Source: Archegozetes longisetosus | Lineage: Eukaryota > Arthropoda > Arachnida > Sarcoptiformes > Trhypochthoniidae | Direction: 5' to 3' | Length of the DNA stretch: 64,000 bases | NCBI GenBank assembly: GCA_018873245.2 | Contig: JAEMBT020000004.1 | Span: 5,690,573-5,754,572 of the forward strand | In this document: positions 25,716-36,363 of the stretch, piece by piece | Numbering within the stretch: the stretch's first letter is position 1 | Layout: the number at the start of each line of letters is the position of its first letter | The notes under the pieces: generated by a model | What the model saw: only the letters and a program-made list of their open reading frames with translations | What the model was told of the DNA's origin: nothing | Database searches by the model: none | Position numbers and translations under genes: made by a program

Positions 25716-26290
25716 TTCACTCAATTTCTATTTTAACTTAATCTTGATTTAATACTTATTAATAATTGAATGATCAAATCAAGATTTCGTACTATTTATC
25801 AGTAGAGACAATAAGAAGTTTACGGATAAATTACGTTGCTAAATGCTTAATAATTGATTTAGTAATGTTTCATAATTTTATTCATTCTCACGAATTTGCA
25901 GCATAGTTAAATCAGAACCAACAACATTTTATATTTTTATCAACGCCTAAGATTATTTTTTGACGTAATAATACGAAATATAATGGAAACATGATTCATT
26001 AAAAATTACTTTGCATCAAAAGTGGTTTCGATTGATTCGAATTGTTTTGAGACATAATTGACGAATAGTATTTTTCCGATTCGCGCTTCAATTTCAATAG
26101 AATTCAGTCAAAACCAATGCATTGCAAATATTGGACCAATCAAAACTTATTCTAGTTTGTACCCATCATTCATAAGCTGAATCTATTTTACTATGAGTAA
26201 ACTAAACTTTTAACTTTGATGAAATCTTTTAATCAAATTAATTATTGTTTTAGAAACAGTTGTTATTTGCAAAATAAATTGATTGTCAAA
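25716..26290. promoter_or_regulatory. Bidirectional promoter region, survivin/aprataxin
   Basis: 575 bp between the two divergent start codons. The start codon positions imply that both promoters, and any 5' untranslated exons, lie here. No TATA box or initiator is clear by eye. Confidence 0.45.
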
Positions 26291-27277
26291 ATGAAAAGAA
26301 GTGAATCAGATATGAGCGAAGTCTGTGATCAGTATGATAGAGGTCAGAATAAAGTTAACGATTATAATAGTAGAAAGAAATTCAATTCAAAGAATGGTTG
26401 GACTTTCGGTCTACTTAATGCCATTAAAGACGACTCACTCATTGTTTCAAAAGACGATTCCTTTACCGTAATTAAAGACAAGTATCCAAAGGTTTTGATC
26501 AATATTTCATATATTACTTTCAGATACTTAACATAATTTATCAGAAACTTGTAAAAATTTGTAAAACTTATCAAAAGTAATCCATGTTTTATGTCGATTC
26601 TTAAGGCAAGACATCATTACTTAGTTATACCAAACGAAGACATATCTGTAGAAGAAGTTCGTTCATTAGAGAGGTGTCACATTCAGTTAATAGATTACAT
26701 GCAGATTAGGGGCAAACAAGTTGCGCTTAAGAATGATGTCAGCATTGAGTTTAGGTTTGGTTTTCATCTCAACCCAAGTTTAAAGCCATTACATCTTCAT
26801 GTTATTAGTCAAGACTTCGATTCCAAGTATCTTAAAACTAAAAAGCATTACAATTCATTCACCACTCAGTTTTTCATTGATTCCAAAAGTAAGTCAACTC
26901 TGGCTGATTGAAGTTTAGAAATATTAGTTTTGAAAATTTTAAGCCCAATAATTATAGCTTAGTAAAACTTTAGACACAGTATCAGGTCATATAGAATGTT
27001 GACATTATTTCATCTATTCAATTCATCAAATTATGGCTCTGTTTTCAGCACTTAGTCTTTAGCTAATTTGAATTTTTGTTTTGTTTTCTTATTTATCAAA
27101 CTATCAATAGCTGTTATCGAACAACTCAAAAATTATGGAAAAGTTCAAACCATTAGTCGAGAGGAAGCGGATACACTTCTTAAACAAGACATCATTTGTC
27201 ACTTTTGTCGCTTAAAACTTGCCAACATTCCCAAACTGAAGACTCATTTACTGACTCATTATCCAAAAACTAATTAA
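26291..27277 (+). CDS. APTX: Aprataxin (HIT-type DNA-adenylate hydrolase), FHA-less form
   Basis: Removes AMP from 5' DNA ends left by failed ligation, in single-strand break repair in the nucleus. Three exons, 26291-26491, 26606-26888 and 27111-27277, give 216 residues. The HIT domain (about 35-160) shows VIKDKYPKARHHYLVIP, FRFGFHLNPS, HLHVISQDFDS and KKHYNSF, all diagnostic. A C2H2 zinc finger follows (CHFCRLKLANIPKLKTHLLTH). The N-terminal FHA domain of the vertebrate protein is absent, as in fly and yeast forms. In the HIT triad the first His is replaced by Pro128; His130 (nucleophile position) and His132 remain. An ATG at 26219 is in frame and would add 24 residues; the ATG at 26291 is preferred because it follows a possible acceptor-like tract. 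AATAAA overlaps the stop. Confidence 0.9.
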
Positions 27278-27446
27278 TAAAATATTGCATTCAATTATTT
27301 GAAACAAACTTTCATTCTATAAGATCTATATTTATTTTTGACTTATATTATATAGTGTTGTGTTATTTAACATCAATTAAATTAATGAAATTTTATGCTA
27401 AAGATATTTAAAACTAATTAACTGATAATACAATCTAACGAAGATA

Positions 27447-27894
27447 TCATTTGCTTTTAGCCAATCTCTCAATTTGTTGTAAGACTTGTTCTCCATTCAG
27501 ACCAGTCAAAGAAGCGCCCGATTCACGACCATATTCTGAATTTAAACAATAATTTATATTAATTTATTGTCGAAACTATTGATATATATCATTAAATTAA
27601 TTAATTGTGTACCAAATCGTGCCCAAAGTTTAGGTTCGATTCCTTTGGCTTCTCTGACCAAAATCGGAAGATTTGGGTTCATTTGTTTGACAGTCTTGTA
27701 ATAGTTAGCAATAAAATCTCTATCAATTAATTGATTGATTATTAGATTTGTTAACAATTTATTTATCAATTAATCAAATTAATGGTTCAATTGGATGAAT
27801 ACCTGACGCCTTGGCTCGACTCTGAGTTGAGACATAAGTGAACTCTTAATTCCTTCAAATGTGGACCAAATTTAGAGACGATTTTACCTGCCAT
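27447..27894 (-). CDS. NDUFA2: NADH dehydrogenase [ubiquinone] 1 alpha subcomplex subunit 2 (B8)
   Basis: Accessory subunit of mitochondrial complex I, with a thioredoxin-like fold near the N module. Three minus-strand exons, 27894-27803 (phase 2 end), 27719-27613 (phase 1 end) and 27535-27447, give 95 residues, close to the usual 95-100. Conserved features: LKELRVHLCLNS with the family's Cys, SQGVRDFI, NPNLPILVREA and EPKLWARFEYGRE, followed by a helical end (QVLQQIERLAKSK). The exons are all short, so the gene is easily missed by ORF searches. It converges on aprataxin (169 bp between stops) and diverges from MSL2 (756 bp between starts). Confidence 0.92.
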
Positions 27895-28621
27895 CAGTTT
27901 AGTTAAATTGGCATCAATATTAAAGATAAATATTTTTGTGTGATTTACACTAAATTACGTCTGATTTTTGAGGGATCAAAGATCAATCCAGTGTTGTCTA
28001 TAGAGAAAGATCCAAAGTTAGACGTTATTTGTTTATTACACTTTTCGTATTAGTTTTTCTTCAAAATGACTAAAAATGAAAACCTCTTCGATTAATGTTA
28101 AGTAAAAAGTGTTGAAGTTAAGTGAAATTTGTCACTATAAGATTTTTAAAGTTTTCAAACAATTCAATTTCTTAGATTTGGTCATTTTTGACTGAACTGA
28201 CCGAAATAAGTGAAAACTTGAAGCACAAAAAGTACGTCTAAAAATAATCACATTCTTGTGATAGTATTGAATGTTACAGAAAGTGATATTTGAGAACATA
28301 TTTTACTAAAGAGAAGACAAATAGAAAATAAGTGTTTGGAAGAGCGAATGAACGCCACTCCCAGTGAGAAACAAATACCAGTCAATTAAAAGTAAACAAA
28401 CAATAAAACAATTGAGTTATAGATTAATTCGCACTTGATTTGCAATAATTGTAAATACATTGAAGATCATAATAACTATGACTTAATATCTAAATAAATC
28501 AAAATAAGCGTCAGATCAGGTGAGTTTTAAACATAAACAACTCTCAAAACTAATTAATATTCAAAATAAATTAATAATTCAATTAATAATTCAATTGAAG
28601 AAACAATTGAATAATAACTAA
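27895..28621. promoter_or_regulatory. Divergent promoter region, NDUFA2/MSL2
   Basis: AT-rich interval holding the promoters and 5' leaders of both genes. A possible splice donor CAG/GTGAGT near 28518 suggests a 5' untranslated exon for MSL2, but this is only inference. Confidence 0.4.
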
Positions 28622-28651
28622 ATGGAGGAAATGCTTGTTTTCACGAAGTAA
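28622..28651 (+). promoter_or_regulatory. Upstream ORF overlapping the MSL2 start (TAATG)
   Basis: ATG at 28622 opens a nine-codon frame (MEEMLVFTK), and its TAA stop at 28649-28651 shares its last base with the ATG of MSL2. An overlap of this type is suited to termination-reinitiation. It acts only if the transcript starts upstream of it and is not spliced past it. Confidence 0.5.
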
Positions 28652-29961
28652 TGGCAATGAATGCGTTGAGTTTATACGTGACCACATGTCGAATGATATT
28701 CCAGTCTTCGATGTCAGATATGGGCGCGTGGGCTGACATCAATCGACTCGTTCTTTACTTAAGACAAGCGCTGACTTGTTGCGTTTGTGGCAAGCTATTG
28801 ACAGTTCCGATGTCTTCAACTGTGTCTTCATGTCAGCATCATGTGTGTAAGTCATGCGTTGGCGGCAAAATGCGATTAAAGCCCTCGTGCAGTTGGTGTA
28901 AAGACCACTCCAAGTTCATCGAAAACACTCAACTCAGGATTTTGTTGCAATGCTATCGAGGAGTTTGTGAGTTCATGATGTCTGCAGACATGCACAACAA
29001 GTGGGGAGATCTGACCAGTGGGTCTGCATCGGGAACTAATATGAGTTTCGCAGAACTTCTAGAAGAAGGCGCACAACTTAATGATAAATACAACTTTTCA
29101 GAGCCGCCATCGCTAAGAGGCTATTCGCGATCAACTTCAGGCAATGCCAGAGTCACCAACACTATCACTACTAATTACAACTCTCGAAACGGACAGATTG
29201 TCAATAATTCATTAAACACTAATTCTAATGTTAACAATACTAACACTAATCTGATTAATGGAAACTCTAACGAATCCATTATTGTCAAGGAAAACAGTAA
29301 TTCTGCACGAAATGAATTCAATAGTAATAGTCTGATAGAAAATATGACTAATAGCAATGGTAAGCATTTATTGGAGACTTCTTCGTGTTCGTCGAGTCAT
29401 GAAACCACAAATCACTGCACGATATCTGTTGGAACGCATGCAATACTAACTAATGGTTCGTCTTTAATACGAAACCCGAATTCGACTCCGGCTAAGGTGA
29501 AAGCCAAGCGCCGAGGTTGTCGTTGTGGGTTGGCTACACCAAATCCAGGCAAACTAACTTGTTGTGGTCAGAGATGTCCCTGTTATGTGGACGGCAAGGG
29601 ATGCTTCGAATGCAAATGCAGAGGATGTCGAAATCCTCATAAAGCAAACACCAATAGCACTAGTGGTAGTGGTAATACTAGTACTTCTAATAGTGTTATT
29701 TTATCACTTAAGTCACAATCGCAACCGCCATCAGTTCCCGTAACGGTTAGTGTCAGCGCTGGAATCAGTCCAACACTTTCTTCGAGTATTTCGGGTACTC
29801 TGAGTCCCAGTTTGTCGACTGGTTCTTCATTATTGCCCATATCAAGCACTTTACGCACTATCAATATAGTCTCGTCGCCGGGATCTACAAGTGATACTTT
29901 GCTGCCATTTCCCAAACTGGAAGAAGAAACCATTGTTAGTGATGTCGAGATTGATGCCTAA
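28651..29961 (+). CDS. msl-2: MSL2, RING-type E3 ligase of the MSL complex
   Basis: Subunit of the MSL chromatin complex, which acetylates H4K16 and in Drosophila drives male X dosage compensation. One exon, 436 residues. The N-terminal helix (NALSLYVTTCRMIF, DINRLVLYLRQAL), which binds MSL1 in other animals, leads into a RING finger at 43-83 (CCVCGKLL, CQHHVCKSC, KPSCSWCKDH). After an Asn/Ser-rich low-complexity stretch comes the cysteine-rich CXC domain at about 288-330 (GCRCGLATPNPGKLTCCG, CPCYVDGKGC, CKCRGC), the DNA-binding part. The Ser/Pro-rich tail ends in an acidic patch. It is shorter than fly (about 770) and vertebrate (about 577) forms because the linker is reduced. A stop precedes this ATG in frame. 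A second ATG lies two codons in. Confidence 0.95.
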   Translation: MAMNALSLYVTTCRMIFQSSMSDMGAWADINRLVLYLRQALTCCVCGKLLTVPMSSTVSSCQHHVCKSCVGGKMRLKPSCSWCKDHSKFIENTQLRILLQCYRGVCEFMMSADMHNKWGDLTSGSASGTNMSFAELLEEGAQLNDKYNFSEPPSLRGYSRSTSGNARVTNTITTNYNSRNGQIVNNSLNTNSNVNNTNTNLINGNSNESIIVKENSNSARNEFNSNSLIENMTNSNGKHLLETSSCSSSHETTNHCTISVGTHAILTNGSSLIRNPNSTPAKVKAKRRGCRCGLATPNPGKLTCCGQRCPCYVDGKGCFECKCRGCRNPHKANTNSTSGSGNTSTSNSVILSLKSQSQPPSVPVTVSVSAGISPTLSSSISGTLSPSLSTGSSLLPISSTLRTINIVSSPGSTSDTLLPFPKLEEETIVSDVEIDA

Positions 29962-30221
29962 TGACTACTCAAACACTATTGGTTTTAGTGTTCAAATATA
30001 TAAATTCCTCATTTGAGAGAAAATTTTCAAATTAACTCTTCTGTAAGATTTGTATAAAAGTTTAGTTTTAGTGCTTTATTCTACAAATCGTGTTCTTTTT
30101 CTAATAGAAGCTTATTTTGACCCTAGTACCAATTAATTTAACAATAAGTTATTTCAATTTTTTGGTTTACTAGTATTTATACACCTCTCTCATTACTACA
30201 TAATGTATACATAACTTATTC

Positions 30222-30227
30222 AATAAA
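30222..30227 (+). terminator. Poly(A) signal AATAAA of MSL2
   Basis: First clear AATAAA after the MSL2 stop, 260 bp downstream in a T-rich 3' region. Confidence 0.5.
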
Positions 30228-33200
30228 ATGTTCATCTAATTCAAGCTAAAGTTTCTTTTATTATCAGGTTTAGTTTTGTTCAACATTCAAGTTTAATAGA
30301 CATGAAAATATAGTGCGATATTCTTGAAAAATAACTATTTATCATTATGAAGCGTACAACGCTATAAAGTGGTACTTTGCGATGGAGTTGTGTTGTAACG
30401 AAGTAATGGTCATTCTGTTAGCCGAACGTGTGACTACACATATTTCTTTACGGAAAAGGGGTAAAGAGAGTCACCACAGGAAGAACAAGCACTTTATTCC
30501 TCCCGCAGTCGTACACTCATTCTCCATTTCCTCGCTGTTAACAACACCCAAAGAATATAAACATAGCACTCATTACATAAACCTCCTGTAGGGACATGTT
30601 CTTCATTTGACTCATTAGTCACTTTAGTTCAGAGAAGACCACTGCGTCTCAATGCTTTCCTTAATTATAGATGCATTAACTTATGTGTCAAAACTACAAT
30701 ACAGTAACGCAATACTCAATCGATTGTATTGAGAGTATATTCGATCGCTTTCAAGTAATGCATAGCTACAAAGAATAATGTGCTGTCATGCCAACATTTC
30801 TATCAGACCACGATAACTTGTATAAGTTATATGATATCAAATTTATTTCTTAGTCATTTTAAACAAAAAAGGCAGCTGTAATTTAAAATTAAGCTCAAAT
30901 CGATGCACCTGACAGAGGAGGATGGTTTAGCAATTGAGATTTTCTCATAACTATGCATCAATCTGATGTTCCGAACTATACTGAATTGAATTGTAACTGA
31001 AATCAACTACTTACACGAGTTCACAATAGTATGGGATCTGTATACCAGTATGAATAGAGTGCAGCTTTAGCACTATATTCACTGGGGATACATTGAATCC
31101 ATGAGAAACTTATTGGGCATTAGTATGTATGCTATTTATCATAAGCTGAGTATCGAACGAAATAAATGATAGCATCAAAATTATTACTCATATTTTTGGG
31201 TTTGAGGGGAAACGGAAGCGCTCAATATGAACGGATGTAAGCAAACATCAATATAATAGCAAAGTCGAAAGTCACGCCCGAAGAGGAGGTCAATACCACT
31301 CTTTATTGAATAGTTGAATCAAATATAAAGTTTTGGTTATATAAGTTAAAGAGCGAAATGGAATCGATGTGATCGAAGTGAAAGACTAGCTTATAGGAGA
31401 GCGAATGTATATGATATTGATTTCCGTAGGGACACTACGGGTGTTCAATGATGCACAACTCTTTTGGCCATCAAACTTATTGTTATCTTATTGCTAAAGC
31501 AAACAATAGCTTTACCACACATCAAATCTTTGAGCGAATGCATAACTATGGAAGTTAGTTATTTGAGAAAATTCTAAAAGCAGATCATTGAAAAAGATAT
31601 TCTTAAGAGCTCTTAAATGCGATCATTGCCATAAACTATTGAATAATAAAAACTGAAACTATAAGACATTATTTGGGAAAATACTATATATAACTTACCC
31701 TAATATACAGTAGAGCAAAGAATTAAGTAGAGAATTGTATAGAGTTCGTACAATATCAGTTAGAACTTTATGTCTTTTACATTGTCATCCTTTTACTCGT
31801 GCAAAATGGAAAATCAGCGGGAGTTTGAGCCTTTTTCGGACAATGGCTTTTCGACCATTACAGTGACGGAATTACCAAAATAGTTGATTGTTAGAGCTGA
31901 ATGTAGAGAAATATTTCTTTAGGAATTTTTTCTCAAATAATAAATGATGATTAAATCTGACTCTATTATAAAGCTACCATTGTATTCAATTTTATATTAT
32001 TGAGTTTAAACTTAATCTAATCCCGTATATAGTAGATATTCCGCCACTGAGTTGTAATATAACTGTTTTTTGCTGGTTGTTATGAAAAATGGTCTCGTAA
32101 TGTCCCGATTCTTTATATTCAAACCTTGGGTGGTAGTGAAAGGCAATTGCATTTTGTATCGTATGAAACTGTGGCGCTATGGCTATAGCTTTAACTTTAA
32201 ATGCAATTCTAGTGTAAAATTGCAAATGTATGGATTGCAAGACTTGCGCCGATTGAATAACAAGAAATGGATTGCAATTAATGGTTAGCCTTTTGCTTTC
32301 CTAATTCAAAGTTTGTTACTTTCTAAACATAATAACATTGGAGACACACCGCACTCACACTCCCGCACACCAGCATTTATAATAATAAGAAGAACTTAAA
32401 TGCAATTTTGTCCCCTCTATATAGCCCTAACAAAATAACTGAAACGAATATTCTTCATTCACTTTTTGCTGGTCGTATCTCATCCATCATTTAGTCAAAG
32501 ATGATGTATAGTCACATTCAAACTCGAGCTTTGCATAGCATTCATGCTATTATATCGCTCAATAATAGTGTTTTGGCCCAAACCCTATAAACAGCAACAT
32601 CTATTTATATGCGCGAACGAGTGAGTGATGAACTATTAAGTTTAAAATTATTAAGTCAAGTTCAGATCCGCTTCAGTTTATTGTTTTTTATGCCTATTTA
32701 ATTAAAATAATGTACCAAAACAATTCGTATACGTGTACCAAAATGAGATTAGACTCGTATAAATAGGCATACTACAATAGAATGTAAAACATAATGAATG
32801 AGTTAGATTTTATTCATGTCTTCTTATACTTTATTAATCAAAAATGTTTTTTTCTCTCGCGCTCTCATTTACAATTCTAATATTGTTTTATTTATATCAC
32901 TCCATTATATTTTTGAATTTGCACCAATTCAGCTTAAAGTAAAGTACTGTTCACGTGGTGATTGTTTTTCTTTACATCGAAATCTGAATACTGATTTATC
33001 TAAGTTGTCACAAACTTGCTTTTAATTCATCCATATGATAGTGGATTGGTTTCAAAACAATAATTCAAAACTAAATGTCGAAAATATTAGGAGAAGTGAG
33101 GTGAGCTTTTGTATTAGTACTAGTAATATGCAAATTTGAATTAAGCTTTCAGAAATTTTCTCAAATTTTTCAGATCTCATATTTTTCTAAGTTTTAAAAA

Positions 33201-34440
33201 CAACTTTTTAAGTGTGCTTATGACCGAGTAATGTGGCCTAACATTTCTGACAATAGAGTTTTGAGTCACCTAAAGTGTTTTCTGATGATAGATTCATGAA
33301 TAGACATGTTATGATAGATTTTCTTTCTTTCATTCCATTCATACGAACTGACAGCGAGATGGTTCCGAAAACTTTGTATTACTAATCTTCTGCCCGTAAT
33401 TCTTGATTTGTTTATTTTAATTTGTTTTAATATTTAAGATAACATACCAAAATATAGTATGAATATGATGTTAGGTGAAGTTTATTAAGGACTAGACTGA
33501 AAAAATAATTTGATTTATTGCGTGGAGAACCGAATGTCAGACCAATATATACTGCTATATTATATAATGAACAGCTATGAAAAGAGAAGACTATTACCCA
33601 CAAAAAACTTTATAAATAGAAACGCAATAAAATGTCAAAAAGAGCCTCAAATTTAAAGCATAACGAATAGTGAACAAAACCCGCCTGCAAACAAAATACT
33701 TCGGCCATCACTGAGTTAAGCCTTGGAAAGCCTGTCGTTTTTTCTGAAACTCTCAAAAGAATCAAATTTTTAAGTGTATGATAAGAAACCAATATTGAGA
33801 AGAAATAGATTTGAGAGATGAAACAATTATTTTAGTTTGGAGTTTGTTATGTCTGAATAGAAAAGTTTTGAGGGAGAAAAAGAGCATAAAAACATTTACT
33901 CATTATTTACTGAGAGAGTTATTCCGTTTGAATTCTTTTTGAATTCTTTTTTAGTGAGCTATGAGAAATTCAATTACCAGTTGGAACATAACTCAATAGC
34001 AATTTATTGTTGTCCGAAAGTCCACTTGAATCGCAAAAATAACACTCATAAAAGTGCTGTCACTGCATCCTAACAGTAGAGCTCCTAAATGCTGACCTTA
34101 AGTTGCGAACAAATGGAAAGTAGAAGAATGTCAGACTTGAGTCGCCTACAAGTATTTTTGTTGTTGACTGAGTGAATCAGTATGCAATTGAAATATGCCT
34201 GATGGGCATTGTTACAGCCATCAGGTAGACCACAACGAAAATGTCTCAAAACCAGCTAAACTAATTTGGTGAAAACGTCAACTCTCTACATTCACAGAAT
34301 AATAAAATAGATTACTCTCACTTAACTTGCTTTTCAATAGATTCTATCCTATTCTGTATTATCTGCTTTAAACTAACTCAATAGTTAGCAAACTATAATA
34401 AATAAGACCTGGAAACATGGTTTCTAGCGCCAATTTAATT

Positions 34441-34517
34441 TTCTTTATTCTTTAGGTCATTCTTTAAGTCGTTCCTTAAGTCATTCTTTAGATGATTCTC
34501 TAAGTGATTCTTAAAGA
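34441..34517. repeat. 12-bp tandem repeat
   Basis: About six imperfect units of TCATTCTTTAAG, with variants such as TCGTTCCTTAAG and TGATTCTCTAAG. Confidence 0.8.
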
Positions 34518-36105
34518 CAAAAGCTGCCCCTGCATACAGTTAATAATGATTAGAGTTTAAATTGCATTTTCTTATCAGTTGATTGTGGAACCGATATAAC
34601 TAAGCCTACATTCAAATTCATGCTTATTGGCTATTAATGTGTCACTTGTATGCCTCCGTTAGATTCTTGTACTGATTATTAGCAAACACAATCTGATTTT
34701 CAAAAGGCATTCCAACTGATTCTTTATGTTTTCTGTTTTCGGGCTCACTTCCTAACTATATATAACTCTTAGCTTTCAATTCATAGAGTAATTATTGTCA
34801 GAATAATAGCGAAAATAACTTCAAATCTGAAGCACATTTTTTATTGATGGTGTTCATTTTAAACATTAACAAAATTTAGGCAATTTATGCGCTATCGTAA
34901 AAAATAAATTGACTATTTTTTTCAGCTACGAGTTATCAACTGACAAAAGGAATCAATAAAAATAAAGATAGTTTAATATAAATTTAATGGTAAAATATAA
35001 TTTTAGAAGTTTAAGGTAATATAGAATTAGTTAGTGACCGAATGCAGTTTTATTTATGGACCGGAAAGTACAATCTAAATGCTAAGTATTTCTTACGATT
35101 GGTAACAATTGCTTGAGGCGTATTGGCATTAAGCGGTGGTCGTATCTCACTTGCTTTATCTCTAAACCTTATCTACAATCAGCAAAAAGAGAGTAAAAGC
35201 AACAAAAACAGAACCTCTTATTATCCTCACAAGGATGTCACAAATATGTGGCTTAAATTGAAAAGTTAAGCCACTTGTTTATGTGATTGCATACTGAATA
35301 GTTAACCTTTTTATCTCTCATCTAACTCTATGTAAGCGTTAGCTTTGCCATTTGAGAGAACTCCCAAAATTTATATTAAAACTTTGATTCAGATTTATTA
35401 GGTTAATATTAATAACACATTTATTGAATGCCATGAACCATAGAAAATAGTATAATCTAACTATAGCTAACTTTAACCAAACTGACAACTGAAAATGAAT
35501 TGCGTTTAATGTTTCATATTGTATCACAATAATAGTCTTTACACAAATAAATTTATGCGACTTTAACTCTGTTTATTAAAAGTCAACTGTAACATGAATC
35601 AGAGGATTGATTAAGAATTAGGGATCAGATGCACGTGCAGAAAATGGTTATATTGGATTTTAGGCTCTCCTTCCCTCACACACAGCGCTGACGCGATTCA
35701 CCAAAAATCAAATATTCACTGCTAGAAAGCGTGAGCCTCGAAAACAGTTCATACTTTACTATTAGAGTCACTCCGATGTGAATGTTGGTCACAATATTGT
35801 CTCAAGTTTGGGTGTATTGGACAAGAATTATTCTGTGATATAATTCAGAGAATAAACTGGTGCTCAATAAAAAGAGATTAGTGAGAAGCAGGAGGTATAT
35901 GAGCGAGTGAGAGGGGAATAGGTTTGTAAAACCAAAACAAGTTAACTCACCAATGTCTTAGCATCTCATTTAAAGTTAATTACAAACCAAAATAAAAATA
36001 AATTATACCAACAGTAGACAGTATATAAACAGTAGAATTGGTGCGGATATTGCAAATGGCAAATGGCCAGTTATAGAAGATTCTTAGATCATAAGAAAGA
36101 AAAGA

Positions 36106-36187
36106 TAGTTTGGTATAAAGATAGCTATTGTTAGGTTAATCAGAGGTAGTTTGGTGTAGAGATAGCTATTGTTGGGTTAATCAAGAT
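36106..36187. repeat. 41-bp direct tandem duplication
   Basis: Two adjacent copies starting TAGTTTGGT and sharing GATAGCTATTGTT and GGTTAATCA. They differ at a handful of bases (AAAG/AGAG, AGG/GGG), so the duplication is not brand new. Confidence 0.85.
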
Positions 36188-36192
36188 ATCTG

Positions 36193-36363
36193 ATGAAGCG
36201 CATATTATACGCTCAGAATGCGATAGTGTTAGGTGTAGTGGCAATTGGAATGGCAGAATTACACGCCAGTAATCAATTGGATGGCAATGTTATACTGGAT
36301 GTGACGACCTTTCACCGAAATCCAATTCATCACTCAGTTGCAGTCCATCACTGCAATCCCTAA
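36193..36363 (+). CDS. Candidate small secreted peptide ORF, 56 residues
   Basis: An ATG directly after the 41-bp duplication opens 56 codons. The start resembles a signal peptide: MKR, then the hydrophobic core AIVLGVVAIGMA, then a possible cleavage site after HAS. A His-rich end follows, with one Cys. No family is recognised. In 20 kb of AT-rich DNA an ORF of this size can arise by chance, and no splice or poly(A) context supports it. Confidence 0.2.
   Translation: MKRILYAQNAIVLGVVAIGMAELHASNQLDGNVILDVTTFHRNPIHHSVAVHHCNP

Noticed and set aside
31806..31883. 25-codon ORF with protein-like composition
   Set aside because: Too short, with no splice continuation or neighbouring exon.
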